Notes: generated by a model not told the origin, from the sequence alone. A stretch of 64,000 nucleotides of DNA from Vanessa cardui (GCF_905220365.1 NC_061138.1:12787814-12851813), one strand, 5' to 3'; counted from the first letter of the stretch, positions 1 to 11,925 are shown. A program made the numbers and translations.

Positions 1-2628
1 TGAAGAGACACAGAAGGTACCAGGGTACCGCATATACATCATCACGTTGGAGAAACGTGTAACTCTGATAAAAAGTTCACAATGAGCCATTGGCTTTCAG
101 TCCCAGGTCAATACGAGCTTAGAAGATTTAACTGTAATATTAAAGTCATTCAGAAAGCTGATAAGACGCCAGATCTCTAATAGATAGTAAACTAAAAGAC
201 ATCTATTTCACTTATAAAACATCTTAATAACCCAAAGTCGTAATCTTTTTGTTTATTATATTTTGACAGTTGGGTGTTCGGAGTATTTTCCGTGAGATTA
301 CATAGTTTACGAACATGATTTGTAATGCAAAAAACGATATTCAATTACAAAAAGCCAAAACATGAATCACGTCAATGCGCTTGCGCAATACAACCGTTAC
401 AAACGTCCACTTATTAATTTAATGCAAGTCGCTCATTTATTAACAAATGATGTCACTTTCACATCATGCGGCGATTCAATAAAACTACTATTTGTCCTGT
501 TTAAAACTCCATAAAATAACATAGACCCTGCGATCTGAAGACTTTGATAATGTAGACTGAGGACTGAGTGACATGTGCCGAAAAGAAAATGACAACTAAT
601 TTAAACAAAAAAGAAACGTCAGTAGTACTTTAAATACAAACAAATATATATTTTATTGATTCTCAAATACTCTAAATTACTACTATTTACCTACCTCCTG
701 TTTATTGTAAGTAAGTTTTTTAACCTTTAAGTAAGTTTTTCCCAAATCACATCAATCCCAAAATCTCTCTAATGATTCTAAAATGTAAATTAAAAATAAT
801 AATGTATTTTAGGCAGCCAGTAAATTGCCAATCTATTGGCTAAAGGGTATACTCGTCAAGAGAATAGAAAGATTTTATTTAGAGCTAATTATTTATCATA
901 CACGACTAGATGAAGTATATAGTATTGAACAGGCATTCGTTTTTCGTACGGTTAAGCTATAATTAGGGAGACACCACGCAAACAGATTATAATTATGATC
1001 ATTTTGAGTATTAAAATGTTATCGATAATTAATGTAATTTTATATAATATTTTTATAATAAATGTCTTTTATATATTTTCTCAAATATAAAAACGAACTC
1101 AATTCGACGTATTCTAAATTCAAAAACTAATAATAACGAATCATAATACTAATCTCGATCTATTCCTCGGTCTATAGTGAGTAGAAAATATGATGGGCTT
1201 GACATAATTGTACATTTCCATTCGCATGAATATAAACGTTCGTTCTAAATTCAAATTGTAATGGCTTTTTAATTCACATCTCGGATCCTGTTTAAGGCGC
1301 TACTTTATAATGCCCTACTGTGACCTTATATTTGTTTTACATGGTGATAATTTTATATCTATATTTAAATATATATTACTTTACGAACCGTAATAATAGA
1401 TTTAAATAATACATATATTTTTTGTGTTATATAAAAAAGTTCAAACCAATTCCTACGCATATGTTCTTATTTTTTTATTTTAAGTACTTCACCGTACACA
1501 ATGCTCCCTGAGTTTTGTCATGTTTTTAAAAGGACATAATACCATAAAAGTACATTATGTATATGTGAAAACATCCCACAAATTTCAGTTTAAATATTTT
1601 ACGCTTCGATAATCAGCTAGGGTTACCAAACTATAAAATATTTTTATTTCATATTTAATAATTCCAATTACACATTCAATTAAATTTATATTTGTAAAAA
1701 GAAAAAAGTCTAACCTAATATATTTTTAATGTTACAAATTTGAAATAAAATTGTGTGGTGGATTATTCGTTATTTTCACATTATCCGTTTTTTAAACATG
1801 GCTACCCTATCCCTGAGGCATTGTACTGTGTTCAGAAACGGGAACCTTTCAATACACAATGAGCAATTCATTACAGACTTTCAGAACGCAAATTAAACTT
1901 CGACAATGTAATGCCATTTTAAATATGTCCGTGCAATTGGAAACTTTTTGATCGTTTTTTCTTCTTAAATTTACTTTGTTTGAGATATACAACCTTTTTA
2001 TTGTGTATTTTTCTTTTATACCCGTTAATTAAATGTTATGTCATCGACGTATAGGAATGTCAAATGTCAAATTTTAGCAAACATTCATGTAGGTGACAAG
2101 TAGCCACAAGTACAAAACATGTCTAGAAAGTTCAAACAAATCTAGATATTATATTTTTTTTTATATGTAATAGTAGAAGGCTGCATGGATAAAATCTCCT
2201 TTGCTTATAAATATTGTTAAGGCAAGATTATTATATTGACATTACCAATTGTTATTGCGTTTAGTTTCGGTATTATCAATCAATTTGAATTTAATTCATT
2301 TTTCATGAATGTGAATTTTGTCCATTTTACTGTGTTCTAACCGTTTTTTTTTATAATTCTAACGTTTTAACAAAAATAACAAAATTACTATTGGACAGAA
2401 AGTTTTTGAATATTTCCAAGTATTCTATTTTCAAACGGAACACGCCGCGATTAATTTGTCAAGCAACAACCGTGTTCAAAAATTCCGTAACACAGATAAC
2501 ATAAACAAAACACTAATTTGAACTATACTAAAAAAGTTCCTAACAAAATGGAAGTGATAAATAAAACATTATTTAACACTTAACAAAAATATAAATTTTC
2601 TATTAGAGTATAAACCATATATTATATT
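1..2628. other. AT-rich non-coding stretch, no recognised element
   Basis: No open frame of convincing length, no recognised repeat family and no RNA gene is visible. The sequence is strongly AT-rich with many homopolymer A/T runs, as expected for lepidopteran intron. One perfect TATCGATA octamer (1020-1027), the DREF/BEAF-32 motif of Drosophila, occurs here. By inference it lies in the large netrin intron. Confidence 0.5.
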
Positions 2629-3105
2629 TTCAACCGACTTCCAAAAGGAGGAGGTTATCAATTCGTCTGTAATTTTTTTTTTTTTTTTTTTAATGTTGGT
2701 ACCTCATAACTTTTCACTGGGTGGACCGATTTTGATAATTTTTTTTATAATAAAACCCTACAGTATATCTATCAAAAAACAATACGAGAATACTTTAACA
2801 AATATGTTTTTTTACAAATTACCTTTTACACAATAATATACTGGATCAATCAAGGGGCTCGTATCGTTTCTTTCTTTCAGGCACCGTGGCTGACACCGGC
2901 TCCAAATATACCAATAACTATAACTACATGATATAATCGTTAATCGACTTTTAAGTAGTCTAATATTTTTCATTTCATTTAACTTAGGAAGACTCTAAAA
3001 AATATGTTGAATACGCAATTATTTTTATTACTTTTTTGTGCATATTCATTTGTTTTTTTAAAATAGTGTTTTGTTTGAAGTCGGTTTTTCTTTTTGTTAA
3101 AATTT
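2629..3105 (+). repeat. 'accgacttc' repeat, apparently full length (copy 1)
   Basis: The left end reads 'caaccgacttccaaaaggag' and is followed by a T-run and 'ctgggtggaccgattttgat'. The right end reads 'gtttgaagtcggtttttc'. The two ends share the inverted word accgacttc/gaagtcggt, which suggests short terminal inverted repeats of a non-autonomous DNA element. The interior 'gtggctgacaccggctccaa' recurs in the copies at 7625-7817 and 28942-29158. No coding capacity is seen. The class (DNA transposon or other) is inferred, not proven. Confidence 0.7.
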
Positions 3106-3289
3106 TTATTTATTATATTTAATTAAATGTATCATAGTAATTAATACATAGATCTCTATTTATGTCCGATATAATAACATCTTGCAACGATTAATTTATG
3201 TAATTATGTATGGTAATATTTTATAAATATAAAAAAATATCCTTTTTTATATTTCCAAAGCCAATTTGCTTAAAAAAAATATGAAAGTT

Positions 3290-3470
3290 GAAACAGTTAC
3301 ATTCACGGAGTACGTTTCACCTTTTATTTTTAGGCCTAATCTTCATCGCCGCAAGATTTATTACTTTTGTCGGTCAGATAACCGGTCAATTATAATTCTG
3401 GTCGCAGCATCGGCGGGAATGTGAATATGAATTTGTCGACTTTGGCGGCGCCATTTTGAAAAAAAAATAA
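3290..3470. promoter_or_regulatory. GC-richer unique patch with TF-like motifs
   Basis: In an AT-rich setting this patch contains 'cagataaccggtcaattata', whose AACCGGT core resembles a Grainyhead site, and 'ggcggcgccattttg', which resembles the YY1/Pho motif (GCCATTTTG). It matches none of the repeats seen elsewhere in the window. An intronic regulatory role is only an inference from motifs and composition. Confidence 0.25.
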
Positions 3471-4270
3471 AGACAGTTTATTTTTAAAACGGAATGATTT
3501 GTTTTATTGCGGAACGTTTAGCGACTTTTAAAACAACTCAGTTATTTTATTATAGATGTGTAAATATCGTAAATCTTTTAAATATTAACCAGAGAGTAAA
3601 TAAACTTTTTATTGTATTTTTTTTACTAACAATTTGTAAATGACTCAATCTATACAGCCAATTTATACTAAAATTAAAATACAAATTAAAATTGTATTCT
3701 TTAAAAACATCAGCACTGTATTTACGTCATTATCATTCCGATAAAAATAAGCTCATATTAGGCCCAATCATCGTATAAGTGGCTCAAAGTTTAAAAATTA
3801 TATAGTTCAAAATATTGGGACGATGTAAATGGTATCGACAATTCTTATCGATGGTCAGCTCCGAGGTGGAGGTGTGATACCGCCTCGGGCGTGCTTTGAA
3901 GGTTCGGTCCAAGTGAGAAGCGATGTACCATTACCAATCATTACGATACTCACAAATGAGAACATAATGTCAATATTTTTAAATGTAAATAGACAAAGAC
4001 AACATAAATCATCGACATAGACGTTCATTGATGGAATTATTATGATTTATATAACTTTATGTATCAAATTAACGCGTTGATTTATTATAGTGCAATATGA
4101 CAGATGTTTTTAACTCATTTGAATACACTGGACTACATAGCTGTGTAGTTTTTAACAAGACAAGATATATAGGTATGTTCATTTAATGCAAGATGATTAA
4201 CTTAACCTACGGCTAATAAAATGTATGTGAGTCAGATATCCTACTAACAGACAGAATTAGTATAATTATT

Positions 4271-4450
4271 GTTATGTTCCGATTTGAAGGGTGAGTGAGC
4301 GAGTAACCGCAGGCATAAGGCACATAGCATCTTCGCAACCATTGCATCGGGAAGGCATTGGCGATCCAAGGGATGGTGAATATTTCACAAGGACTGGTTA
4401 TTTAAAATGGTTTACGCCTATGGGCTATTGTGACTGCTACCAACCAGCTT
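4271..4450 (+). repeat. A-tailed ~290-bp repeat (family C), diverged fragment
   Basis: Recognised by 'ccgatttgaagggtgagtga' and 'ggcataaggcacatagcatc', which match the conserved core of family C (best copies 34118-34405 and 51116-51390). Both ends are eroded and it abuts a second SINE at 4457. Any reading frame across this stretch is repeat-derived. Confidence 0.6.
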
Positions 4451-4456
4451 GGTTAA

Positions 4457-4700
4457 CGACCTTCGTGGTAGAGTGTACAACGGTTTTCATGGGTACGCCA
4501 CTAAAGAGTTCCCGGGTTCGATTCCCGGTCGATGATGTTGACAAAGCTCATTACTCTTCTTTATTGTCTTGGGTCTATGGTGTTTGTGGTACCGTTGTTA
4601 CTTCCGATTTTTCATAACATAAGTGCTTTAGCTACTTATATTGGGATCAAAGTATCTTATGTGATTTTGTCCAATATTTATACTATTTATATTTATGTTT
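4457..4700 (+). mobile_element. tRNA-derived SINE, family B
   Basis: It begins with a tRNA-like head ('cgtggtagagtgtacaacgg', A-box-like) and has a perfect B-box-like 'gggttcgattcccggtcga'. The body contains 'cttgggtctatggtgtttgt' and 'cataagtgctttagctactt'. The same order is found at 30806-31050 (+) and 35795-36000 (-). It has no coding function. Confidence 0.75.
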
Positions 4701-5107
4701 TGCCAACCAGTCAGGCAAAACATAATAAAAATAATAAAGATTAAATTTAATAACTCGTTCCTTACACCACAGACTAAATAATTTGTCCGTCCGAGTCACG
4801 AAGACGACTATTAATAGAGTTGATGGGATCAAACCATCTTAGCGCTAATACGGCAGTGTTAAGTGGTCTCTTGTTGATGTTGATAGTTTCTTATTATGCG
4901 ACCATTATGATGATACAAGTCTGTTTTAAATATATAAGTAATTTATACCTGAAAAGCTGCTTCTTATTTTTGACCTTGAATTATTTTTATTATCTTTAAA
5001 CCATTTTATTAACATTATTAAACCATCTTTTTTTATTAATAGTAGTATCATTATCATCATCACTTTTCCTTACCCTAAATGTATATAGGGAGCAACTTTA
5101 TACTATA

Positions 5108-5317
5108 CTAGCGACCCGCCAGGTTTCGTACTGGTACTATATGTGTATCGTTATACTATGACTGAATTACATAAAATCATTATAAATTGTAGCCTGATGT
5201 ATATTCTATATAATTGTAAAATATCATCCAAATCCGTCCAGTAATTTTTTTATGAAAAAGTATCAAACATACACACATCCTTCCTCACAAACTTTCTCAT
5301 TTATTATATTAGTAGGG
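5108..5317 (-). mobile_element. Non-autonomous Helitron, near complete
   Basis: Read on the minus strand, it starts 'ccctactaatataataaatg' (family start TC mutated to CC), runs through 'gtatgtttgatac' and 'ggacggatttggatgat', and ends with a GC-rich stem followed by CTAG and then T at 5107. These are the ends expected of Helitrons (5' TC, 3' hairpin plus CTRR, insertion between A and T). About 210 bp long with no protein. Confidence 0.75.
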
Positions 5318-5475
5318 CCCTATAATAACATTTTATACATTAGATTAATAAATATAATATATTATATAGAATTAAACAAACAACGTTGAGTACTTTTAAA
5401 TAGTACATTTAAACATATAATTACAATTGTACATACATTTTATATTCCAAGTTATAGAAAGTATTTTATACCTTA

Positions 5476-5702
5476 GGGCGGTTCCCCACCTGCGGCAATC
5501 CCTGTAATGTAACAATCTAAGATTGGATTATGAGCATTCGCCTGCAGTCGAGTCAGTTGTTTTTAATGCTCGGTGCTTCTCTCTCATTGAGGTTCTATTA
5601 GTATAATAAGTGCACTCCAATACTCTATCCTCTTTACTCACTAAATGTAACCGTATCTGATCTATTACAACATAGGCGAATGCTCTTAGTGAGGAACCGC
5701 CC
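5476..5702. mobile_element. MITE with TTA target duplication (PIF/Harbinger-like)
   Basis: Terminal inverted repeats GGGCGGTTCC(C/T)CAC lie at 5476-5489 and 5689-5702 with one mismatch. They are flanked by a direct TTA on both sides (5473-5475 and 5703-5705). A second, 12-bp subterminal inverted repeat (gagcattcgcct at 5532-5543 against aggcgaatgctc at 5674-5685) is nested inside. At 227 bp it has no coding capacity. TTA duplications with G-rich termini are typical of PIF/Harbinger MITEs; the family assignment is inference. Confidence 0.8.
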
Positions 5703-6495
5703 TTATATTATAACCCATTGTGAGAAGTCGGCGGAAGAAAAGCCTATCTTCTTCAATATTATGCAGTTTTAAGATCTTTAGAGTCTGATGTTATTGTTTT
5801 TGGAACGTATTTTCGTTTAAGGTAACTCTTTGTCTCATGAATTATAACTTTAAATCTGGTCTTGTCACTTAATTATGTAATTAGATTTATCAATTACTCA
5901 TATCCATAGTATTTTAACATAAGATGCTTCAGGTTTCTTCAGAAAGCCCTTTCGCTTGGGTCCCCCAAACAGTAATACTGAGTATTTATGCGTTCCGTTT
6001 TAAAGGGTCAGTAAGTACAGGTAATATTTTGGCTCGATTAAGGTATGATAAAATAGATGATAAATATTACTTACAAAAAACAATACTAAATTTTATATAA
6101 TGATAGTGAACATCACTATCACTAACATCACCAATCAACCAACGTAAAATATAAAAACTCCATCAAAATTCTCAAACGCTCACTTCAAAACAAAGCAACG
6201 AATACATCGTCATATGAGACCTTATTCCACTAAACTGTATCCTAAAACCTGACCTATCCCACAATTACCACATTGAATACTCAATAAATCCACTTCTATC
6301 GCCATTATACAGATAACAATACCACTTTAGATATCTCAGATTGAGATATGATAAGGTTTATTTACCACTGAGTTTAATTCAACTACACTTTTATAATGAC
6401 TTTATTTGACTACGAAATCGGGTTTTTAATGCCTTATAGGATAAACCGACTTTGTACATTACAACTGGATAAAAGAGCATTACGTTTTGTTAGTT

Positions 6496-6750
6496 TTTTT
6501 TTATGGAATAGGTTGGCGGACGAGCATATGGGCGACTTGATGGTAAGTGGTCGCCATAATCCATAGACAATGACGCTGTAAGAAGTATTAACTATGCCTT
6601 ACATCACTAACCTTAGGAAGTAAGATACTATGTCACTTGTGCCTGTAGTTACACTGGCTCACTCACCCTTCAAACCGGAACACAACAACACTGCGTACTG
6701 TTGTTTAGCGGTAGCATATCTGATGAGTGGATAGCTAATAATGCATGCGT
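6496..6750 (-). repeat. A-tailed repeat family C, nearly complete
   Basis: On the minus strand it ends with 'gcccatatgctcgtccgcca' followed by an A-run (T-run at 6496-6503 on plus). The core 'gtgagtgagccagtgtaact' is intact. The 5' end around 6750 is diverged. Confidence 0.8.
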
Positions 6751-7096
6751 CAAGTTCGAGCTGGTTAAGTTTTTGGAGTGTTTTTGAAATGAGAATTTAA
6801 ATCATTTTCTCAATGGCAAAAATGTACTTTCTTTTAACATTGTCACAGTACACTATTTATTTTTATAAGTCGTTATAAAATTATAATTATAATTTATGGT
6901 AGGCAAAATTTATAAAACATTACCTATAGCACGCAAACCGTCACGCGCCATTCATTTAAGTCGTTTCAGAGGTTTACGCGTGAAGAGGTAACAGAGAGTT
7001 ACGTATTGATAATATTAGAATAGATATAGGCTTTAATTACAAAAGTTCATCCTTTTTACCAACATTGTTTGAAGAACTTTTCGGTTTCCTTCACAT

Positions 7097-7268
7097 ATCA
7101 AAATCAATATACTTTATTCAAGTAGGCTTTTACAAGCACTTTTCGTCGTCGAATCGCCATTCAAAAACTATGTTAAATCATCATTTTACAACTACATATA
7201 TAAAGTGAAGCTACCTACGGTTCGGAAAGTAGATTGTAACGAGCACAACCGGCAAGAAGTTGTTAGTT
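7097..7268 (+). repeat. 'ttcaagtaggcttttacaag' repeat (family D)
   Basis: Carries 'atactttattcaagtaggct', 'tttacaagcacttttc' and 'ggttcggaaagtagatt', as in the cleaner copy at 29808-29975. In other copies the end carries an (ATCAA)n-like tail, which suggests a LINE 3' end; the element type is inference. This copy contains a small internal insertion after 'cacttttcgtc'. Confidence 0.7.
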
Positions 7269-7427
7269 AAATACAATTATAAAAGTAGGTACAGAATTAG
7301 ATTTTGTAATATTTAAAATAACATACACTATTATATTTTTTTTTTTAATTTGTTAAATTCACGCGCTTAAAATGTAAAACCGGTCCATAGTGTTAAGTCT
7401 ATTTATCTTCAAACATATAAATTTGTG

Positions 7428-7608
7428 TATATTCTTTGAAGGGTGAGTAAGCCAGTGAGTTACTGAAACAAGGAAGTATAACATATCTGTTCCCAGAGTT
7501 GGTAGCGCATCGGCGTTTTAAGTAATTTTTCAAATTTCTGACACCATCAGTACCAATGGTTAGTCGTGACCACTTATCGCCAGGTGATCCAATTGGTCTT
7601 CTATCTAA
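7428..7608 (+). repeat. A-tailed repeat family C, diverged
   Basis: Shows 'tttgaagggtgagtaagcca' and 'gtgaccacttatcgccaggt' in the correct order and spacing for family C, with many substitutions. The 5' third and the A-tail are missing. Confidence 0.65.
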
Positions 7609-7624
7609 ATTAAAATGAATAAAA

Positions 7625-7817
7625 AAATTAACAAAAAGGAAATGCGACTTCAAACAAAACACAATTTTAAAACAAATTCATAACAATTGCGTATTCAAAA
7701 TATTTTTTAGAGTTCACCTTAGTAAAATGAGATTAAAAATATTAGACAACTTAAAAGTCAATTTACGATTATATAATGTAGTGATAACTGTTATTGTTAT
7801 ATTTGGAGCCGGTGTAT
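7625..7817 (-). repeat. 'accgacttc' repeat, 3' part
   Basis: The minus-strand reading of 'aacaaaaaggaaatgcgact' onward matches the right-hand half of the element at 2629-3105, including the A/T-rich 'ttaaaagtcaatttacgatt' block and the end at 'ggagccggtgt'. It directly follows a family C fragment, so one repeat probably inserted next to or into the other. Confidence 0.65.
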
Positions 7818-8348
7818 AGTAATTGTACAGTATAGTATGCCTTATTAAAACCTCAGAACACACAACACAGTTTATATCCTGGGACTGAATAAATACTAAA
7901 CTTTATGTTTGGTTTGTTTTAACGTAAAACGTCAGTTGCTCATAGCTAACGAGTAATAAAACTATAAATTAGAACCTAACACGTTTCCGTAGTTCGCTAA
8001 TAAAGGTATTGAAACACAATTTGTTGTAAAATACAAAAAGTACAACAATGGGGTGTTAGGTTGGCTAGGAGCTATTTATCCATAGTGAATTTAAATTCAA
8101 CGACAGTTTGAATTTTGAGTACTAGAAGTTAGAAACTGCGTTTAATTCAGTGTACATAATCAAACTACTCCTTCAAACTGACAATAAATAAAAAAAAAAA
8201 CAAGATTCCTTGATTGATTTGTTTTCATTTCAATAGAATATTTATTTACACAAAATAAATAAAAGAATAAACGGTACAGTTTCCTGTTTAAACAACACGA
8301 ATTTAGAATGAGAAAAGTCTAAAACGTTTAATATTAATAATAGCGCTG

Positions 8349-8465
8349 AAAAGACCCAGTAAGGGTATTTTTCGTCCAGATTATCGGAATAGTGATTCAA
8401 TAGAGAAACTTCTGCTAGCATTCATGTCATCTTTCATGTGGTTGATGATTTGTGCAGTACCTACT
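8349..8465 (+). repeat. Dispersed repeat shared with 46793-46890
   Basis: 'cgtccagattatcggaatag', 'gattcaatagagaaact' and 'tgctagcattc' appear in the same order as 'cgtccagaggatcggaattg' and 'tgctagcattctt' at 46.8 kb. Two diverged copies within one window indicate an old interspersed repeat. I cannot name the family. Confidence 0.5.
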
Positions 8466-8751
8466 TTTACTTTTATGTAAGATTATTACAAATGGCGAGA
8501 GGTAATGTGACTATAAAACGTACGTATAATATGTACATGTATATATAGATATATATTATATAGTTACATGCAAAAATGTTACTCCTAAATAAAAAAACTC
8601 GTTAATTTATAAACATGGAGATTATCTGCCAAAACTCAGATCATCATCAGAGATTCCTTATATTATTTATTCAGTAACACAATTTAAATATACTCACCTA
8701 ATTTTGGTCAATACATAGCTATTTTCAATTCAAAATTCAATGAAACAATGA

Positions 8752-8877
8752 ATGGATTATGTGAGAGATGATATGGCTGAAAAGAATGTTAGTTGTAAGA
8801 TGACGTCAGATAGAGAAGTATGGAAGAAGACATACTGCGCCGACCACAAGTATATCGAGATAAGGGCAGAAGGGTGA
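8752..8877 (+). pseudogene. LINE reverse-transcriptase C-terminal tail remnant
   Basis: An uninterrupted frame of 41 codons ends in tandem stops (tga tga) and contains DREVWKKTYCAD. This fits the D-R-x-x-W-x-x-x-T-x-C-A-D pattern at the extreme C terminus of many lepidopteran LINE endonuclease/reverse-transcriptase polyproteins. Nothing upstream of 8752 continues the RT frame, so it is a 5'-truncated dead copy, as is usual for LINE insertions. The motif is read directly; the clade (RTE-like) is uncertain. It has no expected cellular role. Confidence 0.55.
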
Positions 8878-9113
8878 TGACGTGGCCTCTTTTATTAAAA
8901 CTCATATACGCTTTTTTCAATCACCAACAAAACAACACAAAAATAACTTATCAAAAACATAACATCACAACAATCAGGTCTTATTAGGATCTTTGGATAC
9001 CTTGATTGGAACCTTATTGCATATTAATGAACCTAACATGGTATGAAACACCGAAATTTTCTCCGCACATAACCCTCGTACGATCCCATCGATACTACCT
9101 GAACATGGAATAC

Positions 9114-9427
9114 AACAACAACAACAACAACAACAGCCTGTAAATTCCCACTGCTGGGCTAAAGGCCTCCTCTCCCTTAGAGGAGAAGGTTGGGAACATA
9201 TTCCACCACGCTGTTCCAATACGGGTTGGTGGAATACACATGTGACAGAATTTCTATGAAATTTGTCACATGCAGGTTTCCTCACTATGTTTTCCTTCAC
9301 CGCCGAGTACGAGATGAATTATAAAGACAAATTAAGCATATGAATCAGCGGTACTTGCCTGGGTTTGAACCCGCAATCATCGGTTAAGATGCACGCGTTC
9401 TAACCACTGGGCCATCTCGACTCTTGG
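9114..9427 (-). mobile_element. tRNA-derived SINE (family A), full length with 11-bp TSD
   Basis: The minus strand has an A-box-like 'tggcccagtggttagaacgc' and a B-box-like 'gggttcaaacccaggcaag', then a ~230-bp body and a (GTT)n tail seen as 'aacaacaacaac' at 9114 onward. The exact direct repeat acatggaatac flanks it at 9103-9113 and 9428-9438. It belongs to the 'gtgacaaatttcat' subfamily with the copies at 42342 and 58300. Reading frames inside it are incidental. Confidence 0.92.
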
Positions 9428-9859
9428 ACATGGAATACTTATCATGAATTTACAAAGTCTCACGTTATTTGTATTTGTTCCAATGGTTTCTTCAGTGGCC
9501 GAGGATCAAGTATACTGTGAAAGGAGATTGGCGATGACCATGGTCGTGATTTGAAATGGGGAGTCAGTCAGGAAGAGGTCCAATTCCATTGATTCCAATT
9601 GGCCGTGGATAGCTCCCGATAAAGCGAGGTCTACTAGTAGAGGGAAGAGGCAAATCGTTATGGAATGCTGTGAGAAATCTTGCTCCGTTAATGAATTGAT
9701 GACACTTACACTTGTTTGAATAAACTTTTGTGCTGTCATTTTTGTTTTTTTTTTAATTGAATGTAATTTTTTGTTGATCGAAATATTTTTGTAGACTGAT
9801 TTCATTGCGCAGCCAAAAAAAACAATATTTTAGTGTTACCAAAAAACAAACAACTATTT

Positions 9860-9960
9860 TTATGATATATGTAGGCGGACAGCCCAACTGACAGTAAGTG
9901 GTAATCGTCGCCCATAGACACTAAGAAATTTTGAATATTTGCATCGCTAATTTCATACAT
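9860..9960 (-). repeat. A-tailed repeat family C, 3' fragment
   Basis: 'aggcggacagcccaactgac' and 'agtaagtggtaatcgtcgcc' match the 3' third of family C. The rest is absent. Confidence 0.5.
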
Positions 9961-10818
9961 AAAAAGATTCTATACAAAGTAATTTAACATAGGAACATAG
10001 AAATAAGATATACATGCAAACAACACCTCCATTAATAAAAATCTACACGCCAAGCCACGGATGTGTTAAAAAAGAACAATATTTCAAACAGACACTATAA
10101 CACAGCTATAATATATTAATAGTCGAAGTTATAAATGGTATCTGTTGCGTCATGTGCGCACGCGCATACATCATTAGGGCCGACGCTTTACAATTAAAAT
10201 AATATAAATTAAGACTTTCATTTCTGCCGCTATGATAGAGCCTTCCAATAGATTTATTTGACCCCTGCGGTCTTAGCTATACGTTGATAATAGTGAATAA
10301 ATTAACCATACACTTCCATTTTGTATATACATATACAGTAAAAACGTATAAGGTCGTCTGTATGTACCAAAATACATTGAAAATATTATATTATGTCAAA
10401 AATTTTATCGTGATAATTTTAAAAGTATGTGTAGATTAATTAATTTCTTAGTATATTGAATTTCGTAAAACGAGAATGAGTTCTGGAGTTCTTGAAGGTA
10501 CTCTTCAGTTGAATCTGAATCTGAGATGTACATTTAATTTAATTTAATAAAATTACGATTAAAATGGTCACAAGTGTAAATCACGTAAATAAAGTATATA
10601 TTTTTTTAATATTATAAAACATCAAACTTCATTTGAGAAATTTCAAAGAATAGAATAATGACTTAATTTCCAAAACAAAGTTAATACATTACAGCCTGTA
10701 CATGACTACTAGTGGACAAGACAGTATCCAGTTAACCAGTATCATTATTATTATTTTTACCTATGTTTATATATCTATATGAAAATTAAATCAACAAATA
10801 ATTAGTAGAATTCTTTGC
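9961..10818. other. AT-rich non-coding stretch, nothing recognised
   Basis: No repeat family, open frame or RNA gene could be identified. The sequence is AT-rich with only short GC-containing words. Confidence 0.4.
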
Positions 10819-10990
10819 GCGCTTCCCCCACGTGATGGAAAGTGGGGGGGTGTGTGGGACTCCCCGGAGCCCTGAACGCCGAGTGCGCCCAAGCACACCG
10901 GGTTTACCCACTAAAAAACCAGCGGTACCCTCTCCGTCTTTCGGCGGACGCCACGGGATCGCTTACGCATGCTACCGTGACGTAGCTTAT
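10819..10990 (+). repeat. GC-rich interspersed repeat (copy 1)
   Basis: A sharply GC-rich island ('ccccacgtgatggaaagtgg', 'gtctttcggcggacgccac', 'gggatcgcttacgcatgcta'). Its right half matches the reverse complement of 11830-11920. The layout, with 'actaaaaaaccagcggtacc' followed by the CGG-rich block, resembles 3' UTRs of lepidopteran non-LTR retroelements as I recall them. It is not a gene: the short frame across it stops quickly and is not family-like. Confidence 0.6.
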
Positions 10991-11689
10991 CCTGTGCTGC
11001 TCCAATACTATATTATCAACAAAAAACATAATTTTTTAGAACAGTGCCTTTTCGAAATTGAAGCCACAATCGTTGATTAATTATGATTGTAGTTAAAGGG
11101 ACATTACTCATTCCAAAAACTATTAAAAATAAATTTTTTTGTTCATACTTCAACACAAATCTAATGTATATCAGACAATATAAATCAGAGCCACAAAATC
11201 ACTTTTGAATCGATATTGTTAATTTTTTACATCTCTTTAATTAGAGATTTAAGACACAATTAAATTTACAAAATTATCCCTCTAATATATTGCAATGTAC
11301 ATATAATATCCGGATTAGATAGATCAACTATTTATTACGATTAACATAATCGTACATTGTTAACTCACAAGTATTTTTCTGTCATCCCAAAGCTTTACTT
11401 TTCATTAAAATGCAAATCCGACCAGTAATTTTTTACTGTCTTTAAGAAACAATCTTGAACCGATTGGAATAAGATTATTTTTTTTATATCAGCGTATATA
11501 TTTATGAACCTTTTTAATTATAATTTTATAATTATGAATAGTATAATAATGTATGCTTTGGTTTCTAGCTGAGTGGTCACATCTAAATCGTGAGCGTCGA
11601 GAACTACAGGATACTTTCCTATTGAGCATCTACCACTGCTATCAGTACTTAGTTGTTCAATAAAAAATATAGTTGCGGGAAGGTAACTC

Positions 11690-11925
11690 AGCATTGCAGC
11701 TGATCCGTTCCACCTGGGCGAAGGAGTCTTCGTTATGGATGCATTCTCATCCCACCATAAGTGCCTCCAGGTAGAGGTCTCTGTATCCAGAGAATCCCCT
11801 AGGAATTGGAGGCCTGCAGAGGTGGACCTCCGTCCGTACCGTCAGAACGTCACGGCAGTATGCGCAAGCGATCCCGTGACGTTCCCCGAAAAGACGGAGT
11901 GTACCTCTGGTTTTTAATGAATATT
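11690..11925 (-). repeat. GC-rich interspersed repeat (copy 2, inverted)
   Basis: On the minus strand, 'ccgtcttttcggggaacgtc' and 'acgggatcgcttgcgcatac' parallel the copy at 10819-10990. The copy extends further to 'ggcgaaggagtcttcgttat'. The two copies lie ~0.8 kb apart in opposite orientations. Short frames on both strands here are shadows of the repeat. Confidence 0.6.

Noticed and set aside
8974..9300. 108-codon minus-strand frame, with similar frames at 42466-42672 and 58287-58475
   Set aside because: The three products are alike only because each lies within a copy of the same SINE; the poly-Cys end is the (GTT)n tail. Not a gene family.
10819..10990. CpG-rich island as a promoter or exon
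   Set aside because: It recurs inverted at 11690-11925, so it is an interspersed repeat.
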